Assembly: GCA_026389955.1 (NCBI GenBank)
Contig: JAPLGY010000676.1
Coordinates: forward strand, 1-16,838
Reading direction: 5' to 3'
DNA length: 16,838 bases
Source of the DNA: Caldilinea sp.
Lineage (GTDB): Bacteria > Chloroflexota > Anaerolineae > Caldilineales > Caldilineaceae
Part shown: one piece after another, positions 6,873-14,766 of the stretch
Position numbering within the stretch: position 1 is the stretch's first letter
How the letters are laid out: each line of letters begins with the position of its first letter
Made by a program: the position numbers and the translations under genes
Notes under the pieces: model-generated
What the model saw: the letters and a program-made list of their open reading frames with translations, nothing else
Database searches by the model: none
What the model was told of the DNA's origin: nothing

Positions 6873-7871
6873 TCATCCCCCACCGCCTTGCCAGGCCTCC
6901 CACAGCTGGCGCAAAAAGGTGAGCGAATCCCCCCAAAAAATATCGAACCGATATTTGTCCTGAGCCAGATACATCTGCACATAGTCCTGAAACCGGGCCA
7001 GGTCACGGATCGCAGCCAATTCCAGCGGGTCGAGCTGAATCGCCACGCTGCGCGGACGTCGCGGCTGGTCGCGGATCAGCTCCTGCAGAATCACCCGCAT
7101 CTCCCAACTCTGCGTGCTGTAGCCGATCATCAGCAAGATGGTGCTCGAAATGGCGTTGCGCACCGCATTCGGTATCGTGCCGATTTCTCGAAAGTCGCGA
7201 AGCACGCTGCTCAAAAAATCGAGATGGTCGTCCTCGGTCAGCACCAATGACTCGGGACATTCATCCACCCCATGCAGATGGTAGACCAGCGGGGCTGCCA
7301 CGGTGGGCTGATAGCCAGGGTCAGACCGATAGTCGACCGGGAGGAGTTCCTCCAACCCGGCGTGCCAGGCGTAGGCCTCGGTGCGTGGGCGTTTGTCCAG
7401 GTTGCGCAACGCAGTTTCCAGCAAAAGGTGGGGGCTGGTGGTCAAAAAGACCGGCATGTCAAACGCAGCCAGCAGGTTGAGCGGGTTCTCCAGATCCCCG
7501 CGCGCCGGATAGCCCAGACGATCGCCGACCAGCTGGGAGACACTCAGCCCCCGCTCGCGACGCACCTGCTCCAACAAGATCCGGTCCACCGCAGGGTCCT
7601 GTTCCAACGCCGCCAGATAACGCTGTTTGAGAAACTGCAAATACTCGTTTTTGGCGCGGTAGGGGTCCCGGTAGGTGACACTCAAATACTGTGCGACCAG
7701 CGGCAGGCTGGTGTCCGACAGCGGGTACTGGCTGTTGTGGGCCCACTCCGCCACCAGCCTTCCGCCGGGAAAGAGGGCCTCCAGGATCAGCTGGTTGCTG
7801 ACCAGCGGTGTACAGCGTTTGCGCGTGATCTGGTCGGCGATGTAGGTCCAGGAAATCTCGCTGTTTGGCAT
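6873..7871 (-). CDS. SIR2-like domain protein with non-canonical NAD-binding motifs
   Basis: A 332-residue protein. The SIR2-like fold is shown by LVYHLHG at 195-201 (His200 matches the SIR2 catalytic histidine), [13 protein letters not shown] at 208-220 and [15 protein letters not shown] at 246-260, close to the GYSxxDxxxR motif of SIR2_2-type proteins. The usual glycine-rich GAGAS loop near the N-terminus is replaced by LVSNQL (23-28, after RKRCTP), and TTN-Y/F-D is replaced by TTSPH (144-148). From memory, the same substitutions recur in a Chloroflexota and cyanobacterial group, so this may be a defined subfamily, not random decay. NADase or deacylase activity is therefore doubtful; nucleotide or ligand binding remains possible. 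AAGGGG precedes the ATG at 7871. It starts 27 bp after the CHAT-FGE stop, so the two form an operon. Confidence 0.82.
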   Translation of the reverse strand: MPNSEISWTYIADQITRKRCTPLVSNQLILEALFPGGRLVAEWAHNSQYPLSDTSLPLVAQYLSVTYRDPYRAKNEYLQFLKQRYLAALEQDPAVDRILLEQVRRERGLSVSQLVGDRLGYPARGDLENPLNLLAAFDMPVFLTTSPHLLLETALRNLDKRPRTEAYAWHAGLEELLPVDYRSDPGYQPTVAAPLVYHLHGVDECPESLVLTEDDHLDFLSSVLRDFREIGTIPNAVRNAISSTILLMIGYSTQSWEMRVILQELIRDQPRRPRSVAIQLDPLELAAIRDLARFQDYVQMYLAQDKYRFDIFWGDSLTFLRQLWEAWQGGGG

Positions 7872-7898
7872 TGTATCCCCTTGGCACTGGGTCGGCAG

Positions 7899-9719
7899 TC
7901 AGCTGCTGTACGCCACGCGAAATCCGACGTTGTGATGGGCAGCTGCGGCGTGCACGCCCAGCCGGGCAGTGCACGTCAGCCGTTCGACCGGGTCATCGTA
8001 GGCGCCGCCGCGGCAGATACAGAGTTCATTGGCCCGCAGGGTGGGCTGCTCTCGTTCGTCGCTCCGATAGGGGTAGACAAACTGGGGCTGGCGCAGGTTG
8101 TCGCCCCAACGCGTGGTGGTCCACTCCCGCACGTTGCCGATCAGATCGCAGACGCCGTACGGGCTGCAGCCCGCTGCTGTGGCGGTGACCGCTGCCGTCT
8201 GGCCCCCTCCATGGCTGCAGTACTGGGCGGACGGAGGAGCTTCCCCCCAGGGATAGGTGCGCCCGTCGTCGCTGCGGGCGGCCTTCTCCCACTCCGCCTC
8301 CGTCGGCAGCCGGTAGGCACGTCCGCTTTGCGCAGCCAGCCAACGGCAGTAGGCGACAGCCGCATGCCAGCTGATCCCGACCACCGGATGCTCCAGCCTT
8401 CCGGCCGGCGGTGTTGTAAAAAACCAGCCCACCCCCTGTGGCCGGTGTTCGCTCTGCTCGCGCACAAAGGCCGCATACTGCGCATTGGTGACTGGATAGC
8501 GGCCGATCGCAAAACGGGCCAGGTCCACCCTGTGCTGCTGCCACTCAGGCGGGGCGTTGGCAGCCCCCATCACAAATGGGCCCGCTGGAACCGACCTCAT
8601 TTCTGGCTCGAAAGGCAAACGAGGACGGGCAGGAACGCTCTCCGGCACACGCGCCACCAGCCGATTGTCGGCGGAACGCGCAAACAGCACCGGCGCACTC
8701 CAATCCGGCGGAGCTGCAGGCTCAAAAAGCGCCCTGCGTGCCTCGGCGAGGGCTGCTTCCGCCGGGTACCCCTCCGCCATCGCTCGGTAGAATTCTTGCG
8801 CCAGCAGCACAGCCCGCTCAGAAACGATGTCAAACTGCAGCGCCACCACCAATGGAATCCCCAGCCGCACCAGCTGCTGGGCTGTGCCCCGAAAGGCGTT
8901 GCGCTCGTCGACCCGAGCCCCTGCACAGGCATTGAGAAAGACAGCACGCAGAGGCGGCTCGCCTTCCAACAGCACGCTGAGCAGCGCCGCGTCGACCAGA
9001 GCCGCCTGCCCCGTCTCCTCTTCCAGCACCAGCCCCGAACTCTGGCTGGCAGGGTCGTACCAGCCGTGCCCAATAAAATGAAGCAGATGCACACGCTGGC
9101 TGCGCAGCTGGCTGCGCAGCGCGGCAACCGTCGGGTCGGCCAGCCGCTGCAAGGTCACCTGGCCAGCGGCTACCAGCGGAGCCACCGCAGCTTGGATCCG
9201 CTGCCACTCCACCTCCACCTCCAGGCGGGGCTCCAGATCCGTCGGGTCGGCCAGCACACAGAGGATGGCCAGCGGCAGTTCAGCCAGCAGCCCAGGGGCG
9301 GGGGTGGCCAACGCCAGATAACGCACGATCGGCGTCGTGGTGGAAAGCGCCAAAAAACGCTCACTGCGGGGAGAATAGACCAGCTCCCAGGGCAGAGCGG
9401 CCAGTTCAGGAACCTCCGTCAGATGCAGCCGGATCCGCAGCCCCTGCCCGCTGCGCTCCACACTGTCCAGGCTGCGCAGCAGACAGAGTTCGACGGCGTC
9501 TGCAAAAAGGGTGGCGTAGAGCGTGCGGCCCCAATCCTGCGCAGCGACAATCTCCTCCACCTGCCAGCCAGCAGCGATCGCCGCCTGGATCGCCAGCAGT
9601 GCCCCGTCGGGCACTACGGTCGTCTGCGCCTGGCCCACCGGAGAGTCGAGCACGCGCAGCCGATAGGCGCCGTCCGTGCGGTCGACAAACAGGTCAAAGT
9701 TTGTGTAGACCAGAGCCAT
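7899..9719 (-). CDS. CHAT-domain (caspase-like) protease fused to FGE/SUMF-type domain
   Basis: This predicts 606 residues from ATG 9719; an in-frame GTG at 9734 would add five residues, and neither has a clear Shine-Dalgarno. Residues about 1-355 form a CHAT peptidase: LPWELVY at 109-115, HFIGHG at 214-219 (catalytic His218), FLNACAG at 261-267 (catalytic Cys265) and LGIPLVVALQF. The His/Cys pair is intact. Residues about 373-606 are a formylglycine-generating-enzyme-like (sulfatase-modifying factor) fold: VPAGPFVMG, YPVTNAQYAAFV, RLPTEAEWEKAAR, YPWGE, GNVREW, CRGGAYDD, NVGFRVA. The paired active-site cysteines of true FGE are not in their expected place after RGGAY, so this domain probably binds a ligand or partner and does not oxidise cysteine. 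CHAT proteases are cytosolic, switch-activated effectors. It is the first gene of a pair with the SIR2-like gene and follows the broken RluA-type gene by 42 bp. Confidence 0.9.
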   Translation of the reverse strand: MALVYTNFDLFVDRTDGAYRLRVLDSPVGQAQTTVVPDGALLAIQAAIAAGWQVEEIVAAQDWGRTLYATLFADAVELCLLRSLDSVERSGQGLRIRLHLTEVPELAALPWELVYSPRSERFLALSTTTPIVRYLALATPAPGLLAELPLAILCVLADPTDLEPRLEVEVEWQRIQAAVAPLVAAGQVTLQRLADPTVAALRSQLRSQRVHLLHFIGHGWYDPASQSSGLVLEEETGQAALVDAALLSVLLEGEPPLRAVFLNACAGARVDERNAFRGTAQQLVRLGIPLVVALQFDIVSERAVLLAQEFYRAMAEGYPAEAALAEARRALFEPAAPPDWSAPVLFARSADNRLVARVPESVPARPRLPFEPEMRSVPAGPFVMGAANAPPEWQQHRVDLARFAIGRYPVTNAQYAAFVREQSEHRPQGVGWFFTTPPAGRLEHPVVGISWHAAVAYCRWLAAQSGRAYRLPTEAEWEKAARSDDGRTYPWGEAPPSAQYCSHGGGQTAAVTATAAGCSPYGVCDLIGNVREWTTTRWGDNLRQPQFVYPYRSDEREQPTLRANELCICRGGAYDDPVERLTCTARLGVHAAAAHHNVGFRVAYSS

Positions 9720-9761
9720 GGGTCGCCCACGCACTGTGCAAAGAGGCCGGATCTGCCGGAA

Positions 9762-10696
9762 TCATGGGGATCTGAGCTCCGTCTTCTGTGGGCGAGACCG
9801 CTGAACCCTGAGCTCTGCTGAAGAAAGGGGGCTCTCCTCCACAACATTCTCGAGCAAGGTGCCGGCGGGCGGGTCGAACTCTGGGGGGGCCGGACTCACA
9901 AACCAACGGTCTATCCCGTACAGAAAGGCTGGCAACCCAAGCACATGGGCGTGCAGCATCAGCCGCGGAGCAGAGTGGGCGTGTCCATAGAGGCGATCCC
10001 CCAAAATTGGGGCACCGAGATGCGCCCCGTCTCTGGCTGCAGACAGAGCCAGAGACGGTTGGCACTGGCGGCTATCTGGCTGTAGCGGGTGACAGCGGGC
10101 TGACCGCCGCAGCGGGCAACTTCCATCTGGTCATGCCGTCGGCGGTGTGGACGCAATGGCACGGCGATCACCCCGCTCTTCTGCAGCGCCGCCGAGGGCT
10201 CCACCAAGGCAAGGTACTCTTTGTGGATAAGCCCCGATTGAAAAGCCAGGGCAAGCTTTGCGTTGAGCGGCCCCCCACGCGTCAGCAGCAGCAGCCCCGA
10301 CGTGTCCCGGTCCAGCCGGTGGAAAAGGGTCAGCGGGCCAAACTGCTCGACAGCCAGCTGCAGCAAGGAAGGACGGTCCAGCCCAGGTCTGGGCTCAGAC
10401 AGCAGCCCTGCAGGCTTGTTGACGACCAGCAGATCCCCTTCGTCAGCGACCAGCCAGCCCGGCTCAAAACGGGTGGGCTGCACAGGCAACGATTCGGGGG
10501 CCGCCAAGACCGCAACAGTATCTCCGTTGCGCACCTGCCAGGAGGCCAGCCAGACGGTGCGCCGGTTGACCTGCACCTGCCGCCGCGCCAGCAGCTGGTC
10601 GATCGCCTGGCGCCCGCTGAAGGGATAGCGGGCACGCAGAATGCGATCCAATCGCTGGGGCCCAGCCAGGCCGGTCACCGTAAAGCGTTCGTACAT
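9762..10696 (-). pseudogene. RluA-family 23S rRNA/tRNA pseudouridine synthase, frameshifted
   Basis: The first frame (ATG at 10696) encodes an S4 RNA-binding segment (about 14-65), VVNKPAGLLSEP (91-102), HRLDRDTSGLLLLT (126-139, catalytic Asp129) and LQPETGR (219-225). It then reads nonsense to a stop at 9959. The proper C-terminus continues in another frame: AHLGAPILGDRLYGH, RLMLHAHVLGLP and on to a TGA at 9762. The near-universal THQLRVH motif that should join them is missing; with standard spacing about 28 nt are lost at roughly 10017-10024. The enzyme would isomerise uridine in structured RNA, but the loss hits the active-site core, so it is probably inactive, unless the gap is a sequence error. 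The gene starts 3 nt after the stop of the aminotransferase gene at 10700, so the two were likely co-transcribed. Confidence 0.87.
10027..10058. repeat. 12-bp hairpin beside the deletion in the RluA-type gene
   Basis: CCGTCTCTGGCT (10027-10038) is the exact reverse complement of 10047-10058, with an 8-nt loop. It is within the coding frame (ANRLWLCLQPETG region) and ends only a few bases from the frame junction at 10017-10024. A stable hairpin here could promote replication slippage or a sequencing dropout. Confidence 0.75.
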
Positions 10697-10699
10697 TCT

Positions 10700-11899
10700 C
10701 TAGCCAGCCAGCACAGCGGCGATCGCGCTGCAGAGATAGTCCATATTTTCCTCGGTCATCCCAGCCACGCTGATGCGCCCCGAGCCGACCACATAGACGG
10801 CATGCTGCTCCCGCAGCGCCTGCACCTGCCCGGCGGTCAGCCCCGAAAACGAGAACATCCCCCGCTGCCGGGCAATAAACGAAAAATCTCGGTCCACCCC
10901 CTTGGCCTGCAGCGTCTCGACAAATGCCTGGCGCATCTTCTGGATGCGGCCACGCATCGCACATACCTCTTCTTCCCACAGCGCACGCAGCTCGCCATCT
11001 GTGAGCACAGCAGCCACCACGCTGGCACCATGCGAAGGCGGGTTGGAATAATTGGCCCGGATGACCCGCTTGATGTGGCTCAACGCAGCCGCAGCTCCGC
11101 TGCTGCTCTCCGCCACCAGGGTCAGCGCACCTACCCGCTCGTTGTAGAGGCCAAAATTCTTCGAATACGAGCTGGCGACAAGCAGGTCGGGACAATGCTG
11201 CGTCAGAATCTCCAGACCCGCCGCGTCTTCGCGAATCCCGTCCGCAAAGCCCTGGTAGGCAAAATCGACCAAAGGCAGCAGGTTGCGACGGCAGAGGAGC
11301 TCGGCCACAGCCTGCCACTCGGCCCGATCCTGGTCGACGCCGGTCGGGTTGTGGCAGCAGCCATGCAACACGACGACATCTCCCGCCGGAAGGCTCTCCA
11401 ACGTCGACAGCATGGCATCGAAGGCCACCCCGTTGCTGGCTTTGTCAAAATAGGGATACGACGCTGTCCGGAGCCCGGCGGCCTGAAAGACATTGGGGTG
11501 GTTGGGCCAGGTTGGGTCGCTGAGCCAGACCGTGCGAGGGGCAGCCAGCGTCGAAGCGATAAAATCAGCTGCCACACGCAGCGCACCGGTTCCGCCCGGC
11601 GCCTGCGCCGTGACCGCACGCCCCTCGCGCCCGCCCGCCGGGCCGCTTCCCAACAGCAACGCCTGGGTCGCCTGGTCAAACTCGCTGTGTCCTTCGATCG
11701 GCAGATAGTTTTTGGTCTTCTCGGCCTGCAAAAGCGTTTCTTCCGCCCGTTTGACCGCCGTCAACACCGGTGTCTGCCCAGCTGCGTCTTTGTAGACGCC
11801 GACCCCCAGATTGACTTTCTGGGGGTTGTGATCTTTTTTGAATGCCTCGGTCAACCCCAGGATGGGGTCAGGCGGTGCCGCTACCAGTGTATGAAACAT
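10700..11899 (-). CDS. aspC: Aspartate/aromatic amino acid aminotransferase (class Ia, AspC/TyrB type)
   Basis: This 399-residue protein is full length for the family (about 396-400). It transfers an amino group between L-aspartate or an aromatic amino acid and 2-oxoglutarate, using PLP. Landmarks are NLGVGVYKD (30-38), GGTGALR (102-108), WPNHPNVF (131-138), HNPTG (183-187), DFAYQGF (212-218), SYSKNFGLYNERVG (244-257, Schiff-base Lys247), NPPSHG (286-291) and GRISVAG (374-380, with Arg375 placed to bind the substrate carboxylate). AGAGGTAG precedes the ATG at 11899 and a consensus -10 lies upstream at 11955-11960. It is followed after 3 nt by the RluA-type gene. AspC and TyrB cannot be told apart reliably by sequence, so the symbol is a family label. 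Confidence 0.93.
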   Translation of the reverse strand: MFHTLVAAPPDPILGLTEAFKKDHNPQKVNLGVGVYKDAAGQTPVLTAVKRAEETLLQAEKTKNYLPIEGHSEFDQATQALLLGSGPAGGREGRAVTAQAPGGTGALRVAADFIASTLAAPRTVWLSDPTWPNHPNVFQAAGLRTASYPYFDKASNGVAFDAMLSTLESLPAGDVVVLHGCCHNPTGVDQDRAEWQAVAELLCRRNLLPLVDFAYQGFADGIREDAAGLEILTQHCPDLLVASSYSKNFGLYNERVGALTLVAESSSGAAAALSHIKRVIRANYSNPPSHGASVVAAVLTDGELRALWEEEVCAMRGRIQKMRQAFVETLQAKGVDRDFSFIARQRGMFSFSGLTAGQVQALREQHAVYVVGSGRISVAGMTEENMDYLCSAIAAVLAG

Positions 11900-11954
11900 G
11901 ACTACCTCTTTTCACTCTTTTATCGACCACACAACCCACTGCGGCCCATGCCCC

Positions 11955-11985
11955 ATTATAGCACCGGCCACACTGCGGTGCCCAA
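11955..11985 (-). promoter_or_regulatory. Promoter for the aspC-type gene
   Basis: On the minus strand a perfect TATAAT at 11955-11960 is followed by GGGGC. The best -35 is TTGGGC at 11980-11985, with a long 19-bp spacer. Transcription would begin near 11948, about 49 nt before the ATG. The identical 11-mer TATAATGGGGC stands upstream of the other aminotransferase (823-828). Confidence 0.5.
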
Positions 11986-12023
11986 GGCCCCCAAAGGCTT
12001 TTTTCCAGAGCAGCCGCACAGCC

Positions 12024-13247
12024 TTACCCAGCTCCCTCCAGCTGCCGGTAGAGCGCCGCAGTTTGGGCCGCGCACCGCTCCCAACTGAAAGCGGCTGCCT
12101 GCTCTCGGCCCAGCCGACGCAGCTGCGCCGAGAGCTCTGGCTGGCTGACCACCTGGCGAATGGCGCCCGCCAGCTCAGTGCTCTCCAGGGGGGAGACCCG
12201 CAGGGCCGCAGCGCCGACGATCTCGGGCAGACTGCCCGCATTGCTGCAGATGACTGGTGTGGCGCAGGCCATCGCTTCCAGCGCAGGGAAGCCAAAGCCT
12301 TCATAGAGGCTGGGCAGCAGGACACACTCCGCAGCGGTGTAGAGAGGGGGCAGGTCGGCGGCAGGCACATAGCCGGTAAAAACCACCGCGTCGGCCAACC
12401 CCAGTTCGTCGACCTGCTGACGGATCGGCTCGAAAAGCCAGCCTTTCCCACCGGCGATCACCAACTGGTGGGGGACCCCCTGGGCCCTGAGCTGTGCCAG
12501 GGCATGCAGGGCTGTACGATGATTTTTGCGAGGCTCCAGCGTGCCAACCATCAGCAGATAGGGGGACTCCAGGCGATAGTGGGCCCGGACGCGGGCCACC
12601 TCGGCGGCGCTGGCCGGCTTGAAAAGCGGGTCGATGCCCTCATAGATCACCTGAATTTTGTCGGGGGGCGTCTTGTACAGCTCGATCAGGTCGCGGCGGG
12701 TATGCTGGCTGACCGCCACAATGGCCGCTGCAGCCCGAGTGAAGAGCCGCATCCCCACCTTAAGAAACCAGACATTGCGGCGTGTGTGGTGCTCGGGGTA
12801 GCGCTCAAAAATCAGGTCGTGGACGGTCAACAGCGCTGGGGTGCGCAGATAGGGGAGCAGATGTTCGGTGGCGTGATAGATCCGAGGCGGGGTGTCGACA
12901 GCAGCCAGTGAGCGCAAGGGACGCCGGCTCAGCTGGCTGGCCAGCACGCTGAGCCGCCAGGCCACCTGGCCCCGGGACAGCGCGCGCGCAGGGACATCCT
13001 GCAGGCCGGCCGGGAGGCCGTGCCCGCTGTGTGCGTTGTAAAAAAGCTGCAGATCGACCTCTTCAGGCAGACGGCGCAGATGCAGCGCCAGCTGCTCGGC
13101 GTAGCGGGCCAGGCCAGCCCCTTGATGGACAGCAGGGCCGATGTCGAGGAGCAGCGGAACGGGCCCTCCCTTGCCAGGGCTGCTGGCTCTCTTTTCGCCG
13201 CCCCCGAGCACAGAAGGCTGGGGCGAGCTGTTGCGAGCATCCTGCAT
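12024..13247 (-). CDS. GT4-family glycosyltransferase
   Basis: This predicts 407 residues from ATG 13247, preceded by GAGGTGACA, which overlaps the stop of the gene before it. The frame stays open upstream to 13526, but that part lies inside the ResB-like gene and has no glycosyltransferase content. The fold is GT-B: an N-terminal domain with GAGLARYAEQLA (43-54), YHATEHLLPY (124-133) and TVHDLIF (141-147), then the C-terminal nucleotide-sugar-binding domain with MVGTLEPRKN (233-242), LVIAGGKGW (262-270) and SLYEGFGFPALEAMACATPV (313-332), which includes the E-x7-E motif at Glu316 and Glu324. It resembles mannosyltransferases that build cell-surface or storage glycans from GDP- or UDP-sugars; donor and acceptor are unknown. 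It has no membrane segment. It is the last gene of the helicase-ResB-glycosyltransferase run. Confidence 0.92.
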   Translation of the reverse strand: MQDARNSSPQPSVLGGGEKRASSPGKGGPVPLLLDIGPAVHQGAGLARYAEQLALHLRRLPEEVDLQLFYNAHSGHGLPAGLQDVPARALSRGQVAWRLSVLASQLSRRPLRSLAAVDTPPRIYHATEHLLPYLRTPALLTVHDLIFERYPEHHTRRNVWFLKVGMRLFTRAAAAIVAVSQHTRRDLIELYKTPPDKIQVIYEGIDPLFKPASAAEVARVRAHYRLESPYLLMVGTLEPRKNHRTALHALAQLRAQGVPHQLVIAGGKGWLFEPIRQQVDELGLADAVVFTGYVPAADLPPLYTAAECVLLPSLYEGFGFPALEAMACATPVICSNAGSLPEIVGAAALRVSPLESTELAGAIRQVVSQPELSAQLRRLGREQAAAFSWERCAAQTAALYRQLEGAG

Positions 13248-13254
13248 TGTCACC

Positions 13255-14766
13255 TCACACAGGCCGTTGGGGCGTGGGCGCAAAGAGAGTGGGAGGTGTT
13301 TCGAGCGAGTCCAATGTCTGGCGCAGTTCTGCGAGCAGCGCAGGGCTGTTGGATTGCAGCACCACGACGCTGCGCTCGACCGGCCAAGGAGCCAGCTGGG
13401 CCAGCAAAAAAAGAGGCTTGCGCCGAAAACCTGCCGCGCCGGCCACCGCCAGGAGCAGGGCAGGAAGCAGCAGCCAGGTGCCCGGTGTGGTGTAGATTTG
13501 CACCTGAAACATGGGGATCGGCACAAACCCCAACAGGACCGGGCCCGCCGGCGTGTCGATGCGCTCGATCTGGCTGCCCTGGATCGTCAGCCGCTGCGCC
13601 ACCGTGTCGCCTTGAAAAATCTCTACGCTGAAGGTGCTCTCTGCCACCGCAGAGGATCCGCTGTTCTGGCGGATGATGCGCAGCCCAAGCTCGTAGCCGG
13701 GGAGCAACAGCACCTGCTCGCTGCCCGGGTTGGAAAAGCCCAGGCTCACAGTCTCTGTGCCGCCCGGCTGCCCCGGGCGGGCCAGCTGCGCAGAACCGTC
13801 CACCGTATGGACCAGAAGCGCTGGCGGCCCCGGTTGAACGTCGACATGGATCCCCTCGATGGTGCTGCTGCTGGGAGCGAGCGGCAGCAGACGTTCGTGC
13901 GAGCCTTTGGTCAGACGCAGAACCGGGCCGACCACCCCCGGCTGTGGATAGAGGAGCAGATATTCCAGGAGCAGACCAGCGGTTGTGTCCGAGCTGCGTT
14001 CGCCGGGCAACAGCGGAGGGGGCTGGAAAGCGTGGCCCAGGGTGGCAGAAGCCAGGGGGACGCAGAGCGCCAGCAGCAAGGCTGCAGGCAGCAAGGGGCG
14101 CAGCAGATGTTCTGGCCAGCCCTGCATGCCCAACAAGCGTTCCTCTGGCAGCGAGGCAGGCTCTGCCGTCGGTGCAAGGGCAACCCGCTGGTCGGGGCCG
14201 GCGTTGAGGCGCACGACACGCCGTTCCACGCGCGCTGCCCAGCTCTGCAGCTGGCTCTCTCCGACATCGGCGAGCCTCTGTGCAGGGGCTGGAAAGACGC
14301 CGCGCCAGCGCCAGAGGGGGGCCGACAGAAGAATCGGCACAGCTTCTCCGCTTGCCAGGCTGCTGTCTTCCAGCAGGCGATGCAGGCGTCGCCAACGCAG
14401 AACAGCCGTTGTCGTGTGGGCCAGTTGGACGAGCAAGACCCAGAGGGCCATCCAAAGCGCCACGCTGACCAGCGGGCTCCGCAGCACCTCGAACAGACCC
14501 AGCGTGCGCAGCAATGGGCCCCAGAGGCCAAACGTTTCCGCCGAGGCGGTCAGCCAGCGTTCTGCAGCTGCTGGCTCGCTGCGCAGCTGGCCTGGCAGTT
14601 GTGGCAGCGCCAGGCCCAGCCAGATCGGCGCAGCAACCCCCAACGCCAGCCAGAACAGCAGGCGTGGGTCGGCCAGCCAGTGCCAGAGGCGGTCGGGCCC
14701 CCGCAGCGGGCTGCGGGGCGCAGTGGGTTCGGTCGAGGGTTCCGGGGCAGAAAAAAAGTTGTTCAT
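13255..14766 (-). CDS. resB: ResB-like membrane protein (cytochrome c biogenesis family)
   Basis: This predicts 503 residues. The start at ATG 14766 is chosen because it overlaps the helicase stop as ATGA, the classic coupled arrangement; a longer frame from 14835 lies inside the helicase gene. Four hydrophobic segments are visible: about 36-56, 99-118, 222-242 and 428-447. A large extracytoplasmic beta-rich region lies between the third and fourth. Three N-terminal helices, a big loop and one C-terminal helix are the ResB/Ccs1 layout. In System II cytochrome c maturation ResB works with the heme channel protein ResC/CcsA. No ResC, thioredoxin-like ResA or cytochrome gene lies in the window, and the sequence is divergent, so the pathway role is uncertain; a generic membrane protein is the alternative. 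The glycosyltransferase follows after 7 nt. Confidence 0.62.
   Translation of the reverse strand: MNNFFSAPEPSTEPTAPRSPLRGPDRLWHWLADPRLLFWLALGVAAPIWLGLALPQLPGQLRSEPAAAERWLTASAETFGLWGPLLRTLGLFEVLRSPLVSVALWMALWVLLVQLAHTTTAVLRWRRLHRLLEDSSLASGEAVPILLSAPLWRWRGVFPAPAQRLADVGESQLQSWAARVERRVVRLNAGPDQRVALAPTAEPASLPEERLLGMQGWPEHLLRPLLPAALLLALCVPLASATLGHAFQPPPLLPGERSSDTTAGLLLEYLLLYPQPGVVGPVLRLTKGSHERLLPLAPSSSTIEGIHVDVQPGPPALLVHTVDGSAQLARPGQPGGTETVSLGFSNPGSEQVLLLPGYELGLRIIRQNSGSSAVAESTFSVEIFQGDTVAQRLTIQGSQIERIDTPAGPVLLGFVPIPMFQVQIYTTPGTWLLLPALLLAVAGAAGFRRKPLFLLAQLAPWPVERSVVVLQSNSPALLAELRQTLDSLETPPTLFAPTPQRPV

Noticed and set aside
7899..8050. Diversity-generating retroelement target at the 3' end of the FGE-like domain
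   Set aside because: FGE/C-lectin folds are known targets, but the C-terminus here is not rich in Asn/AAC-type codons and no reverse transcriptase or template repeat is present in the window.
7272..9821. An 849-codon open frame on the plus strand opposite the SIR2-like and CHAT-FGE genes
   Set aside because: It is antisense to two clearly conserved proteins, has no recognisable domain, and such long antisense frames are expected from the GC-rich third positions of the real genes. The same applies to plus-strand frames at 3930-5945, 10007-12088, 13141-14778 and 14514-16361.
11980..12006. Plus-strand terminator-like sequence ending in TTTTTT
   Set aside because: The stem is short and bulged and no plus-strand gene ends nearby.
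12024..13526. A longer N-terminus for the glycosyltransferase, starting at 13526
   Set aside because: The extra 93 codons lie out of frame within the ResB-like gene and look like shadow translation. ATG 13247 has a good Shine-Dalgarno and coupled spacing.
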